From positions 1 to 28,180 of the forward strand of contig CAZVFX010000092.1 in the NCBI GenBank assembly GCA_964626565.1: 28,180 nt of DNA, written 5' to 3'. The position numbers were made by a program, and so were the translations under genes. This stretch comes from CAZVFX01 sp964626565 (GTDB lineage Bacteria > Myxococcota_A > UBA9042 > CAIXZC01). The notes under the pieces are model-generated. The model had not been told where the DNA came from. It saw only the letters and a program-made list of their open reading frames with translations, and did no database searches. Below, piece after piece: positions 14,580 through 22,328 of this stretch (positions within the stretch are counted from its first letter, which is position 1; every line of letters begins with the position of its first letter).

Positions 14580-16169
14580 TCAACGGCTTACGGAGGAGGC
14601 CTCTGCGACGTTACGCAGGGTATTGACGTCAGGGGTCAAGATGACGCCGGCATCCTCGGCCGCGTCGAGAGAAGCGTTCCACTGTTGCACGAAGGACTCG
14701 TGATCGGGGTAGCGCTGGGCCAGTACTTCGTCGGTAAAGGGCACGGTGGTCCCGAAGAGGACGCAGAAGCTGCCGCCATCCTGGCCCAGGCCGGACAGCG
14801 TGGCCAGGGGAGCGTCTACCTGGGGGGAGCGAATTCCGCCCACCGCAATGCCCGCATCGTCGCGCACGAGCTCCGTGCCGGACTCGGTCAGTTCCAACTG
14901 CGGCATTGGGGGCGGGGCGAGCCCCTCGCCGGCCCAGCGCACAAGCGCGGCCAATGCCGAGCGGGCCACATAGGTTTGCGGCCCAGCGTTGATTGGTACG
15001 TCGCAGGTGAATACACCGAAGTATACCGATGACGGCGGGTCCAGCATGGCTTCGAACAACGCCTGGTCCGCTGCGCCGGAGCCGTCGTCCTCGTCGCCTA
15101 CGCCTAACCCGTACGCGTCCACGTGCGCGGTGCCCGCGACCTCCCAGCCGGCAAACCACTGGCCGTCGGGCTGACGGGCCCGTCCATAGCCCAGCATGCC
15201 TTCCACCAGATCGGTTTCGGTTGAAAGCACCAATACCGGGACCTCGAGGTCGGTACGGGAGAGCGTCGGGTCCGGGGCGGGGATTTCCGAGGCGAGGTCG
15301 GCACCGTCCGCACCCCGGCTGTGCACCAGGTAGCCATCGTACACGTCGACGAGTGGGGCGACGGCGTTGATGTAGGTGGTCAACCGAAAGGCGGACTGGG
15401 ACTCTCCGGCCGCAATTACCAGGGCTGGTTCCAGACCTCCCAGAACCACATCGGCCTCAAACCAGACTGCGGCACCGGTCTGGCTGTAGATATCGTAGCT
15501 GAAATCATCGCCGGGATGCTCCAGAGGGCCGTAGCGCACAGGATCTGCGTTCTTCAGGGCCATCATGGCGCCCATGGGGTTACCGCCGCCCTCGATGCCT
15601 GCTTCCTGTGCGGACACGCCGATCCAGGCCGAGCCCGTGCGGATGAGCTGGTTGTGGGTGAACGTCCAGTCGGGAGCCGCGTCCAGGCCGCCCGAAACGT
15701 TGAACCACTCTACTACGACCGTGCCGTCGAACGAGGAGGCCTTTGCCGGTCGACGCACCACGATGCGGGTGGTGTACGGAGCGGACGAAGCGGGGGTTAC
15801 GGCCCAGAAACCGTCCTCGGTCAGGGGCTCGTCCGATGTATAGGACGTCGCTTCCCCTGAGATGAAAAACTCCTCCTCCACGTAGCCCACTTTCGCAAGG
15901 TCGAAGGTGGGCGGCATGAGGACAACGTGGCCCTTTCCCGACGTGATGGGGCCTTCGACGGAAGGGGTTGCGACCCGGTCGGGCGTGGGCGGCCCAAGCC
16001 GCGGAGCGGCGGGGCTCACCACCTCATGGTCGGTCTCGATGTCGAGGTTCTCCACTATCTCGGGCGCAGGGACATGGTCGGCCGCGGCGTCGGGAGCAGA
16101 ATGGTTCGCGCTTTGCGCCGAACATCCCAACAGGAGCAAAACACATGTAAGACTCACGGTTCCGCGCAT
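14580..16169 (-). CDS. Alpha/beta-hydrolase-domain lipoprotein (Abhydrolase_10-like)
   Basis: ATG 16169 is chosen as it begins a short lipoprotein signal, MRGTVSLTCVLLLLGC, with Cys16; a GGGGT lies at -12 and a promoter candidate covers the longer alternative start. The 529-residue product has a disordered, Asp/Pro/Glu-rich linker (~17-75), then a large hydrolase domain. Family motifs are VVVEWFNVSGG, the nucleophile elbow AAGESQSAFRLTTY (Ser257), STETDLV with Asp320 as likely acid, and GTAHVDAYG with His349. This arrangement fits the Abhydrolase_10 family (alpha/beta hydrolase domain found in myxobacteria, actinobacteria and proteobacteria). Substrates of that family are mostly unknown; an extracellular esterase or amidase is inferred. 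It is followed by the FGE-like gene after 128 bp. Confidence 0.83.
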   Translation of the reverse strand: MRGTVSLTCVLLLLGCSAQSANHSAPDAAADHVPAPEIVENLDIETDHEVVSPAAPRLGPPTPDRVATPSVEGPITSGKGHVVLMPPTFDLAKVGYVEEEFFISGEATSYTSDEPLTEDGFWAVTPASSAPYTTRIVVRRPAKASSFDGTVVVEWFNVSGGLDAAPDWTFTHNQLIRTGSAWIGVSAQEAGIEGGGNPMGAMMALKNADPVRYGPLEHPGDDFSYDIYSQTGAAVWFEADVVLGGLEPALVIAAGESQSAFRLTTYINAVAPLVDVYDGYLVHSRGADGADLASEIPAPDPTLSRTDLEVPVLVLSTETDLVEGMLGYGRARQPDGQWFAGWEVAGTAHVDAYGLGVGDEDDGSGAADQALFEAMLDPPSSVYFGVFTCDVPINAGPQTYVARSALAALVRWAGEGLAPPPMPQLELTESGTELVRDDAGIAVGGIRSPQVDAPLATLSGLGQDGGSFCVLFGTTVPFTDEVLAQRYPDHESFVQQWNASLDAAEDAGVILTPDVNTLRNVAEASSVSR

Positions 16170-16203
16170 CGTCTTTACCCCGGACCTTGGGTCAACTGTG
16201 CTC

Positions 16204-16232
16204 AGCCTATCAGTTGGGGAGCGCTCTGCCAA
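16204..16232 (-). promoter_or_regulatory. Possible promoter for the alpha/beta-hydrolase lipoprotein gene
   Basis: On the minus strand, TTGGCA (16232-16227, five of six) is 17 bp from TAGGCT (16209-16204, three of six), placing transcription ~28 bp before ATG 16169. The -10 is weak. Confidence 0.33.
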
Positions 16233-16277
16233 GGGACGTTGTCGTGTTCAAACGGGGGGGCGTGCGGAGACGTGGTC

Positions 16278-19200
16278 TCACCCCTCCAGAGCGTGGATCC
16301 CGATGGGCTCCGCTCTGCCCTTCACGGCCGAAGTCCCCAGGGACCGGGTCACAAACTGAGACGCATCTTCGAGGCGAGAAATCACGTCATGACTGACGAT
16401 AATGCCGACGCCCTCCTCCTTGGTCAGCCCTTCGAGGCGCGAGGCAATGTTCACGGCATCGGAGATGACGGTACTGTCCATCCGTTCGGTTTCGCCGATA
16501 GTGCCCAGCATCATGACTCCAATGTGGATCCCGACGCCAACTTCCAGACTGGCCTGAGCCGTCCCGGAAGCTTCGTCACGAAGCGTGGCCACTGCCCGTT
16601 GGATCTCCAGGGCGGCTGCACACGCACCGTCCGCTGAGCCCGGGAACAACGCCATGATTGCGTCTCCGATGTACTTGTCGATGAAGCCGTCGTGACGCCG
16701 GACGATGGGCCCCACCCGGGCGAGGAGGCGGTTGACCAGGGCAAAGGTCTGCTTGGCGGTCAGGCTCTCGGAAATGGTTGTGAAGTTGCGCGCATCCATG
16801 AAGAGCACAGTCATCTCGCGTTGCACCTGGTCACCGAGTTCCACATCGAGGATGCTGGCGTGCCCCAGGTGCTCGAGGAACTCCTTGGGCACGAAACGCT
16901 CGAATGAGTGCGTGATCCGGGTTTGCCGGTCCAACGCCTCCCGGAGGTTGCCGTAGAGGGCTGCGATCTCCAGGGAAATGGCTGCCTGTGCAGACAGCAG
17001 CCGCAACAACTCGACCCGCTGCGGGGTAAATGCCCCGGGTGCGAGGTTGTTCTCCGCATACAGCACTCCGATCAGCTTGCGCTGGTGGAGGAGGGGCAGG
17101 CACAGCATCGAGCGTACCCCGGCCGAGGTCACGTGAGTCTCGTTCTGGTAGCGGGCCTCCTCAACTGCATCGTGCTCAATGACAGTCTCGTGGGCCCTGG
17201 CCACGTAGCGCAGGACCGAGTGCGGCAGGTCCTTCTGCTCTTCCAGGGGAGCATTTTGCACCACGCGGATTTCGTCGGCATCCCCGGCTGCTCTAAGTTG
17301 CAATCCACCGTCCTCCAGGAGCAGTGCACCTCGCTCGGCCCCGGCGTTTTCCAGCACGATGGCCAGCACCGCTTCCAGCAGTCGATCCAGATCGATCTCA
17401 CGGCTGATTGCGGCGTTGGCCTTCATAACGGTTGCGATGTCCAGCCCCGTGCCCTCAATCGATTGGGATGTCACGGTGCGCCCATCGGCACCATCGAGGC
17501 CCGGTCCGGTCCGCAGGCCCGGGTGGCGCTCGCACATGTAAGTCACCTTGGCTTCTGCGCCCCAGGTCCTGTAGAGCTGGAGCGCTTCCTGCAGATAGCC
17601 GCGACCGGCGCGGGGATGGCCCGCGGTGGCCAGCACCCGGGCAGCGAGTTCACAAGCCATGGCCGCATGCTGGACGTAGCCGGCCTGTCGGGCACTGTCG
17701 ATAGCAGCCTCGTAATGCACAAGTGCGTCGGGCTCACCGGCCAGTCTGGCGCGTTCTCCCAGGAGCATCAGGTGCATGTGTTCAAAATTATCGGTGCAGC
17801 CGTTTTCCGCCCATGCGGCGACGCGTGCGGCGTACTCTTCGAAACGAGTGAACCGTTCTGAGGGCGAGGCATCTTCGAGGGAGGCAGCCAGAATCAGGCC
17901 GCCATAGAAGAAGAACGATGCGTAGGCGGGTCCTCCGGGGATCAGATCCTTGTAGGAGTCGGCCTTGTCGAGCCGAGCCAGCGCTTGCTCGTGGTCCTCG
18001 TAGAGGTAGGCCAACCAGGATTGGAAAGTGTACAGGACGTACAGTCCATAGCCGAAGTTGGCGTCCTGGAGGGTCTTTTCCATCTGGACTTCGTCGAAGA
18101 CACCGTGGTTGAGGGTGTCGGGACTGTCGGTTGCGCCCATAAGATTGGCGAAGATGGCCAGGTCCAGGTCCGACAACAGGACGAGAGGTACGTAGGCCGA
18201 ATCCTGAATATAGGCGTGGTATGCCAGAGCTCGGCCGTGGACGTCGTCCAGCACGTCGCCCTTCAGGAAGCGATGGACACGGGCCCAATGTGCAGCCCAG
18301 GCGCCCCACCACCGGTCTCCCGTGCGCAAGCAGGTGCGGTAGCTTTCCTCGTATCGGTCGACGTTGAGTTGAAGTGGAGCCACCATGTGGCCGGTGAAAT
18401 TGCCGTATGTATTGAGCACCATGGGGCGGAGTCTCGTCCCGCCAAGTGTGTCGGCCAGTTCCAGGCCGGAGCTGCCGAACAGCCGGGCCCCATCGTAGTC
18501 CCCCTGCAGCGCGCACAGCGCGGCCTGAGCTACGTAGCCGGCCGGTGAGACTTCGGTAATCCCGTGCTCCAACGAGATGTGGACCACCGACAATGTGGTG
18601 AAGGCCACCATGGGCAGATTGGACGCCATCAATGCGCAGATCCAGGTTTCCTGCAGCACGCCGCAGACTGCCACAATTTCGGGATCTTCTGCCCGCGGCC
18701 CATCCACCAGCGCGCGGGGCCCCTTCTCGGCCAGCAAGGCGCCTATGCCGGCGCCCAGTTCGCCCATATGCGCCTCCACGGCGGTGGGGTCAGCGGGTGG
18801 ACCGGCGCCGAGGAGACCGAGGCAGCGCAACCCTTCGGTGACGCCTTCTTCGACCCGATTTTCGGTCTGGAGAATGCGCATCATCACCTGGGACAACGCG
18901 GCGATGTGGGGCGAGGTACGCACCCGGGGCGACGACTCCTCAAATGCAGCCTGCGCCCCATCAGTGTCGCCGGCCAGGTAGATGCACTCCACCCTTTGCA
19001 AGTGAAGGCTCGCGATCTGGTCGTACTCGGCGTCCCAATCGTTGTCGAGGAGAGCGGCAGCGCGTTCGAAGTGCTGCACGGCAGCGGCATAGGCGGTGGA
19101 GTCTTTGGCCCGCAGGCCCGCCTGCAGATTGAGGTCGGCCAGCCACCTCCCTTCCTCCGGACTCAACAGCTCAACGCCCAGGTTGAAATGCCCGACATAC

Positions 19201-21365
19201 TCGAAGATACGCTCCGTCCGCTCCTCCTCTGGGATGTGCTCGTAGGTAACGCGACCGATGTTCAGGTGCATTTCGCCCAGCCTCTCCTCCGGAATGGAGG
19301 ACAACGTGGCCTCCTGGATACGGTCGTGAGCGAACTTGCAGCGCAGCACCTGCCCTTCCTCCGGCGCCCCGCCGCGACCAAAGACATCGTACGCAGCCCC
19401 CAGCGGTAGAATCAGCCCGTCGCGCACAGGCGCCCAAAGTCTGGCCGCGACGTCCCGCATCGGGCGGTCGCTCACCGAGGCCAGCGTCTCGAGCTTGAAG
19501 GTGTTGCCGATGCAACCGGCAAGCTGAACCAAGGTCCGGCAGGGGCCGGAGTATCGTCCCAGCTTGGCGACCATGAACTCCACTACCGTCTCGGCAATGT
19601 CGCGCAGCCGTATCTCGTCCATGCTCCAGACCCAGTCGCCCCGGTCCTCGGCGAGCTTTACCAGGCCGTCGTCCACCAGGTCCAGAAGAAACTGAGCCAC
19701 AAAGAACGGGTTGCCGCCGGTCTTCTGATGCACGAGCCCCGCCAGCGGAGTTACGTCCCAGAGTTCTCGCTCCGTGCTGTCGGCTACGAGCTCCGCGATG
19801 TCGTCCTCGGCCAGCGGGCCGAGGGCGAGTGAGCTGACCCCGGAGCCGCCCAACTCGGCCAGCGCAACCGATAGGGGATGTGCGGCGTCGACTTCGTCGT
19901 CGCGGTAGGCGCCGATGAACAGCAGGTTCCGCGTTTCCGGGTCTGCCACGAGTTCACTAAGCAGGCGCAAAGATGCCGGGTCAACCCACTGGAGGTCGTC
20001 CAGGAAGATCACGAGTGGCCGATCTTCCGCGGCAAAGAGCCGCAAAAAGGTCCCCATCAGGCGATCGAACCGTTGACGGGCCTGGTTGGGGTGCAACTCG
20101 TCCACAGGCGGGAGCGGTCCGAGGACGTGCTCCAATTCCGGCAGGACGTCCGCGAGCGCGGCCGCTTCGTCTCCCAGTGCGTTGAGAATATTGTCCCGCC
20201 AGAGGGCCAGTTCCGTGTCGTCCGTGGCCAGCACGTCTCGAAGCAAACCAGAGAGTGCGTCGATGAGCGCAGACAGCGGCCGGCTGCGACCGTAGAGATC
20301 GAACTTACCCGAGGTGAAACTGCCGCGCCGCGCGACGATGGGCTTGTGGACTTCGTTGACCAGCATGGTCTTGCCGATGCCGGCGGGTCCCGTCACGAGG
20401 AGGAGCTCACATCCTCCGTCAGCCACGCGTTCAAACGCGGCGAGCAGATCCTCGAGCTGCAATTCGCGGCCGTAGAGGCGCTCAGAGAGCATGAACACCG
20501 GCTTGACAGTGTGCCCGGTCGGCTCAAACTCATCCAGCCCCCCCTCGTCGAGCGAACTGCGGATCCGCTCCAGGTCAGCAACGACGCCGTCCGCACTCTG
20601 GTAACGGTCTTCCGCCGCTTTGGCCATTAGTTGGAGAACGACGCGACTGAGGGCTCGCGGTAACTCGGGGCGCAGTTCGTGGGGCGGCACCGGGGACTTC
20701 GCAATGTGTCCGTGGATGACAGACATGAGGTCCCGTCCGTCGAACGGAATGCGTCCGGTCAGGAGGTGGTACAACACCGCGCCCAACGAATAGAGATCGG
20801 TGCGGTAGTCGATGGCGCGATTCATCCTTCCCGTCTGCTCGGGGGAGATGTAGGCGATGGTGCCCTCGAGCCGCTCGGGTGGTACGGCAGCCTGCCGTGA
20901 CCGGGGCACGGGCGAAGCGAGACCGAGGTCGCCCAGTTTCAGTTCGCCTGTCCCGGGGTTGTAGAACACGTTGCCCGGCGAAATGTCGCGGTGGACGAGT
21001 TGCTGCCCGTGGAGTTGGCTGAGTGACCGCGCCAGCCCGATGGCGACGTCAAGAATCTGCCCAACAGGAAGCCTCTTCTCCTTCAACATCTGACTGAGGG
21101 AGACCCCGCCGAAATCCTCGAGCACCAACACGACTGAACCTGGTGTATCGATGGCTTCCAGGTAGGAGACCACTCCGGGAACTTCCAGCGAGTTTCCAAG
21201 GGCAAACTCGCGGCGCAATCGGGCCACAGTCGAGGGACGCGGGAGTTCGCTCGTCGCGGTCTTCAATACCACGGCACCCCGAGATTCGTGGACTGCGCGG
21301 TAAACAGTGGAGATGCTACTCTCATACAGCGTCTCCTCGATTTGGTAGCCAGGCAAGTTCAACAT
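16278..21365 (-). CDS. Multidomain Ser/Thr kinase - AAA ATPase - TPR - GAF - class III nucleotide cyclase
   Basis: ATG 21365 follows GGAGG by 4-5 nt, giving 1695 residues with no signal peptide. Kinase domain ~5-275: VVLKT (Lys35), HRDISPGN (125-132), GDLGLA (DFG reads DLG, 146-148), and the subfamily signature SPEQTGRMNRAIDYRTD; the glycine-rich loop lacks its glycines, as is common in this subfamily. AAA_16/STAND ATPase ~295-700: Walker A GPAGIGKT (326-333), Walker B LVIFLDDLQW (451-460). A helical TPR-like middle spans ~730-1275. GAF domain ~1315-1470. The C-terminal cyclase domain, ~1510-1690, has LFMDARNFT (Asp1524), DKYIGDAIMALF (Asp1568) and SDAVNIASRLEG, so both metal-binding Asp are present. 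Related 'trifunctional' proteins usually end in a histidine kinase; here the output is a cyclase, probably making cAMP. Likely a cytoplasmic sensor-integrator. Confidence 0.9.
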   Translation of the reverse strand: MLNLPGYQIEETLYESSISTVYRAVHESRGAVVLKTATSELPRPSTVARLRREFALGNSLEVPGVVSYLEAIDTPGSVVLVLEDFGGVSLSQMLKEKRLPVGQILDVAIGLARSLSQLHGQQLVHRDISPGNVFYNPGTGELKLGDLGLASPVPRSRQAAVPPERLEGTIAYISPEQTGRMNRAIDYRTDLYSLGAVLYHLLTGRIPFDGRDLMSVIHGHIAKSPVPPHELRPELPRALSRVVLQLMAKAAEDRYQSADGVVADLERIRSSLDEGGLDEFEPTGHTVKPVFMLSERLYGRELQLEDLLAAFERVADGGCELLLVTGPAGIGKTMLVNEVHKPIVARRGSFTSGKFDLYGRSRPLSALIDALSGLLRDVLATDDTELALWRDNILNALGDEAAALADVLPELEHVLGPLPPVDELHPNQARQRFDRLMGTFLRLFAAEDRPLVIFLDDLQWVDPASLRLLSELVADPETRNLLFIGAYRDDEVDAAHPLSVALAELGGSGVSSLALGPLAEDDIAELVADSTERELWDVTPLAGLVHQKTGGNPFFVAQFLLDLVDDGLVKLAEDRGDWVWSMDEIRLRDIAETVVEFMVAKLGRYSGPCRTLVQLAGCIGNTFKLETLASVSDRPMRDVAARLWAPVRDGLILPLGAAYDVFGRGGAPEEGQVLRCKFAHDRIQEATLSSIPEERLGEMHLNIGRVTYEHIPEEERTERIFEYVGHFNLGVELLSPEEGRWLADLNLQAGLRAKDSTAYAAAVQHFERAAALLDNDWDAEYDQIASLHLQRVECIYLAGDTDGAQAAFEESSPRVRTSPHIAALSQVMMRILQTENRVEEGVTEGLRCLGLLGAGPPADPTAVEAHMGELGAGIGALLAEKGPRALVDGPRAEDPEIVAVCGVLQETWICALMASNLPMVAFTTLSVVHISLEHGITEVSPAGYVAQAALCALQGDYDGARLFGSSGLELADTLGGTRLRPMVLNTYGNFTGHMVAPLQLNVDRYEESYRTCLRTGDRWWGAWAAHWARVHRFLKGDVLDDVHGRALAYHAYIQDSAYVPLVLLSDLDLAIFANLMGATDSPDTLNHGVFDEVQMEKTLQDANFGYGLYVLYTFQSWLAYLYEDHEQALARLDKADSYKDLIPGGPAYASFFFYGGLILAASLEDASPSERFTRFEEYAARVAAWAENGCTDNFEHMHLMLLGERARLAGEPDALVHYEAAIDSARQAGYVQHAAMACELAARVLATAGHPRAGRGYLQEALQLYRTWGAEAKVTYMCERHPGLRTGPGLDGADGRTVTSQSIEGTGLDIATVMKANAAISREIDLDRLLEAVLAIVLENAGAERGALLLEDGGLQLRAAGDADEIRVVQNAPLEEQKDLPHSVLRYVARAHETVIEHDAVEEARYQNETHVTSAGVRSMLCLPLLHQRKLIGVLYAENNLAPGAFTPQRVELLRLLSAQAAISLEIAALYGNLREALDRQTRITHSFERFVPKEFLEHLGHASILDVELGDQVQREMTVLFMDARNFTTISESLTAKQTFALVNRLLARVGPIVRRHDGFIDKYIGDAIMALFPGSADGACAAALEIQRAVATLRDEASGTAQASLEVGVGIHIGVMMLGTIGETERMDSTVISDAVNIASRLEGLTKEEGVGIIVSHDVISRLEDASQFVTRSLGTSAVKGRAEPIGIHALEG

Positions 21366-21424
21366 GTGTCCTCCAAACTGCAACCGGCCTGTCACGGCAA
21401 CGGTGTGTGTGAGGTCGGTCTCTT

Positions 21425-21490
21425 CCGATGTCCTTCGCCAGCTTAACAGAATCTATCGATCTATTACAACTCATAATACGCCTGTTTTGG
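21425..21490 (-). promoter_or_regulatory. AT-rich leader upstream of the kinase-cyclase gene
   Basis: The 204-bp gap between the GNAT-GIY-YIG gene and the kinase gene contains an AT-rich island unlike the surrounding sequence. On the minus strand it includes TATTAT (21478-21473, five of six for a -10) and a short ATCGAT motif, but no good -35. It suggests the kinase gene has its own promoter. The rest of the gap (to 21569) holds nothing I recognise. Confidence 0.3.
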
Positions 21491-21569
21491 GAGAATTGCG
21501 CGCTTCTTGCTCTGCCGGCCGGAATCCTCACCAATTGCAGCCAGGCCGCGAACAGCGAGTGGTGCGTTG

Positions 21570-22322
21570 CTAGAAGATCAACTGCAACTTCTGGGCCCTG
21601 GTAAGGCGTTTGATGCGGGCCTCCCGCCGGGTCGCCTGGCTGCGATGCTCGGCAGTTTCCGCATAAACGAGAGTCACGGGCGTGCGGGCCCGGGTGTAGC
21701 GGCTTCCCTTTCCCTGGTTGTGCTGGGCCACGCGCCGGCCGAGATTGTTGGTGATCCCTGTATACAGGCTGTCGTCCGCGCACTTCAGCATGTACACCAC
21801 CCACCCGGGCTGCTTGCTGTCTTCGCTGCCGGCCGTAAGATCCCACTCCAGTTCGAGTTCATCGCGCAGCGGGATGCCTTCCGCCCCTTCTGTGGGGATT
21901 CCCGGCTTCAGCCGCCTCGCCCGGGCCAGGGCTCGGGGATGCACTGTAAGGAGGCGAAAACCCCGCCGCTGGTAGAAGCGCAGTGCGCGGAGATTGTCGT
22001 TGGTGGTCACAACTCCAACCGTGGAGCAACCCATCTCCAGCGCGGTCGTTCCGACGGCCTCCAGCAAGCGGGAGCCGACGCCACAACGCTCCCGGTAGCT
22101 GTCCAGCGTTATCACCTCGCATCGGGCGCCATCGAAGCGGTACGAAACGAGTCCGAGGATTCCGGACTCATCGAAGGCCACTAGTGCGGGCAGAAGGTCG
22201 GCGCGAAACAACCTGCCCTGAGCCGCCACCTCTACTTGACCCCAACGCTCCACAAGGCGCCGGCGTATCCAGTCAGCGTCGTCGGGCCCGGCCGGGCGGA
22301 TTGACATTTCGGGTTCGTTCAT
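21570..22322 (-). CDS. GNAT N-acetyltransferase - GIY-YIG nuclease-domain fusion
   Basis: ATG 22322 follows AGGA by 8 nt and lies 6 bp after the stop of the papain-like protease gene. The 250-residue product has two domains in one uninterrupted frame. GNAT domain ~6-165: GILGLVSYRF, an acetyl-CoA loop RERCGVGSRLL (77-87), and NDNLRALRFYQRRGFRLL. GIY-YIG domain ~173-248: WVVYMLKC (Tyr177), DDSLYTGIT (187-191), NNLGRRVAQHN (Arg196/197), and RREARIK (Glu234), which keeps the catalytic Tyr, Arg and Glu of the small UPF0213/YhbQ-like group. These stand-alone GIY-YIG proteins are about 80-100 residues with poorly known roles. The link (~160-172) is short and acidic. A frameshift joining two genes is unlikely since both domains are intact. 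Cytoplasmic; substrates unknown. Confidence 0.85.
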   Translation of the reverse strand: MNEPEMSIRPAGPDDADWIRRRLVERWGQVEVAAQGRLFRADLLPALVAFDESGILGLVSYRFDGARCEVITLDSYRERCGVGSRLLEAVGTTALEMGCSTVGVVTTNDNLRALRFYQRRGFRLLTVHPRALARARRLKPGIPTEGAEGIPLRDELELEWDLTAGSEDSKQPGWVVYMLKCADDSLYTGITNNLGRRVAQHNQGKGSRYTRARTPVTLVYAETAEHRSQATRREARIKRLTRAQKLQLIF

Positions 22323-22328
22323 ATGGTC

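Noticed and set aside
16266..16280. GAGAC/GTCTC hairpin at the end of the kinase-cyclase gene
   Set aside because: Stem of 5 bp overlapping the stop codon, with no T-tract on the minus strand; too weak to call a terminator.
18564..19409. 281-residue plus-strand frame
   Set aside because: Lies inside the TPR part of the kinase-cyclase gene on the opposite strand; no domain or ribosome site.
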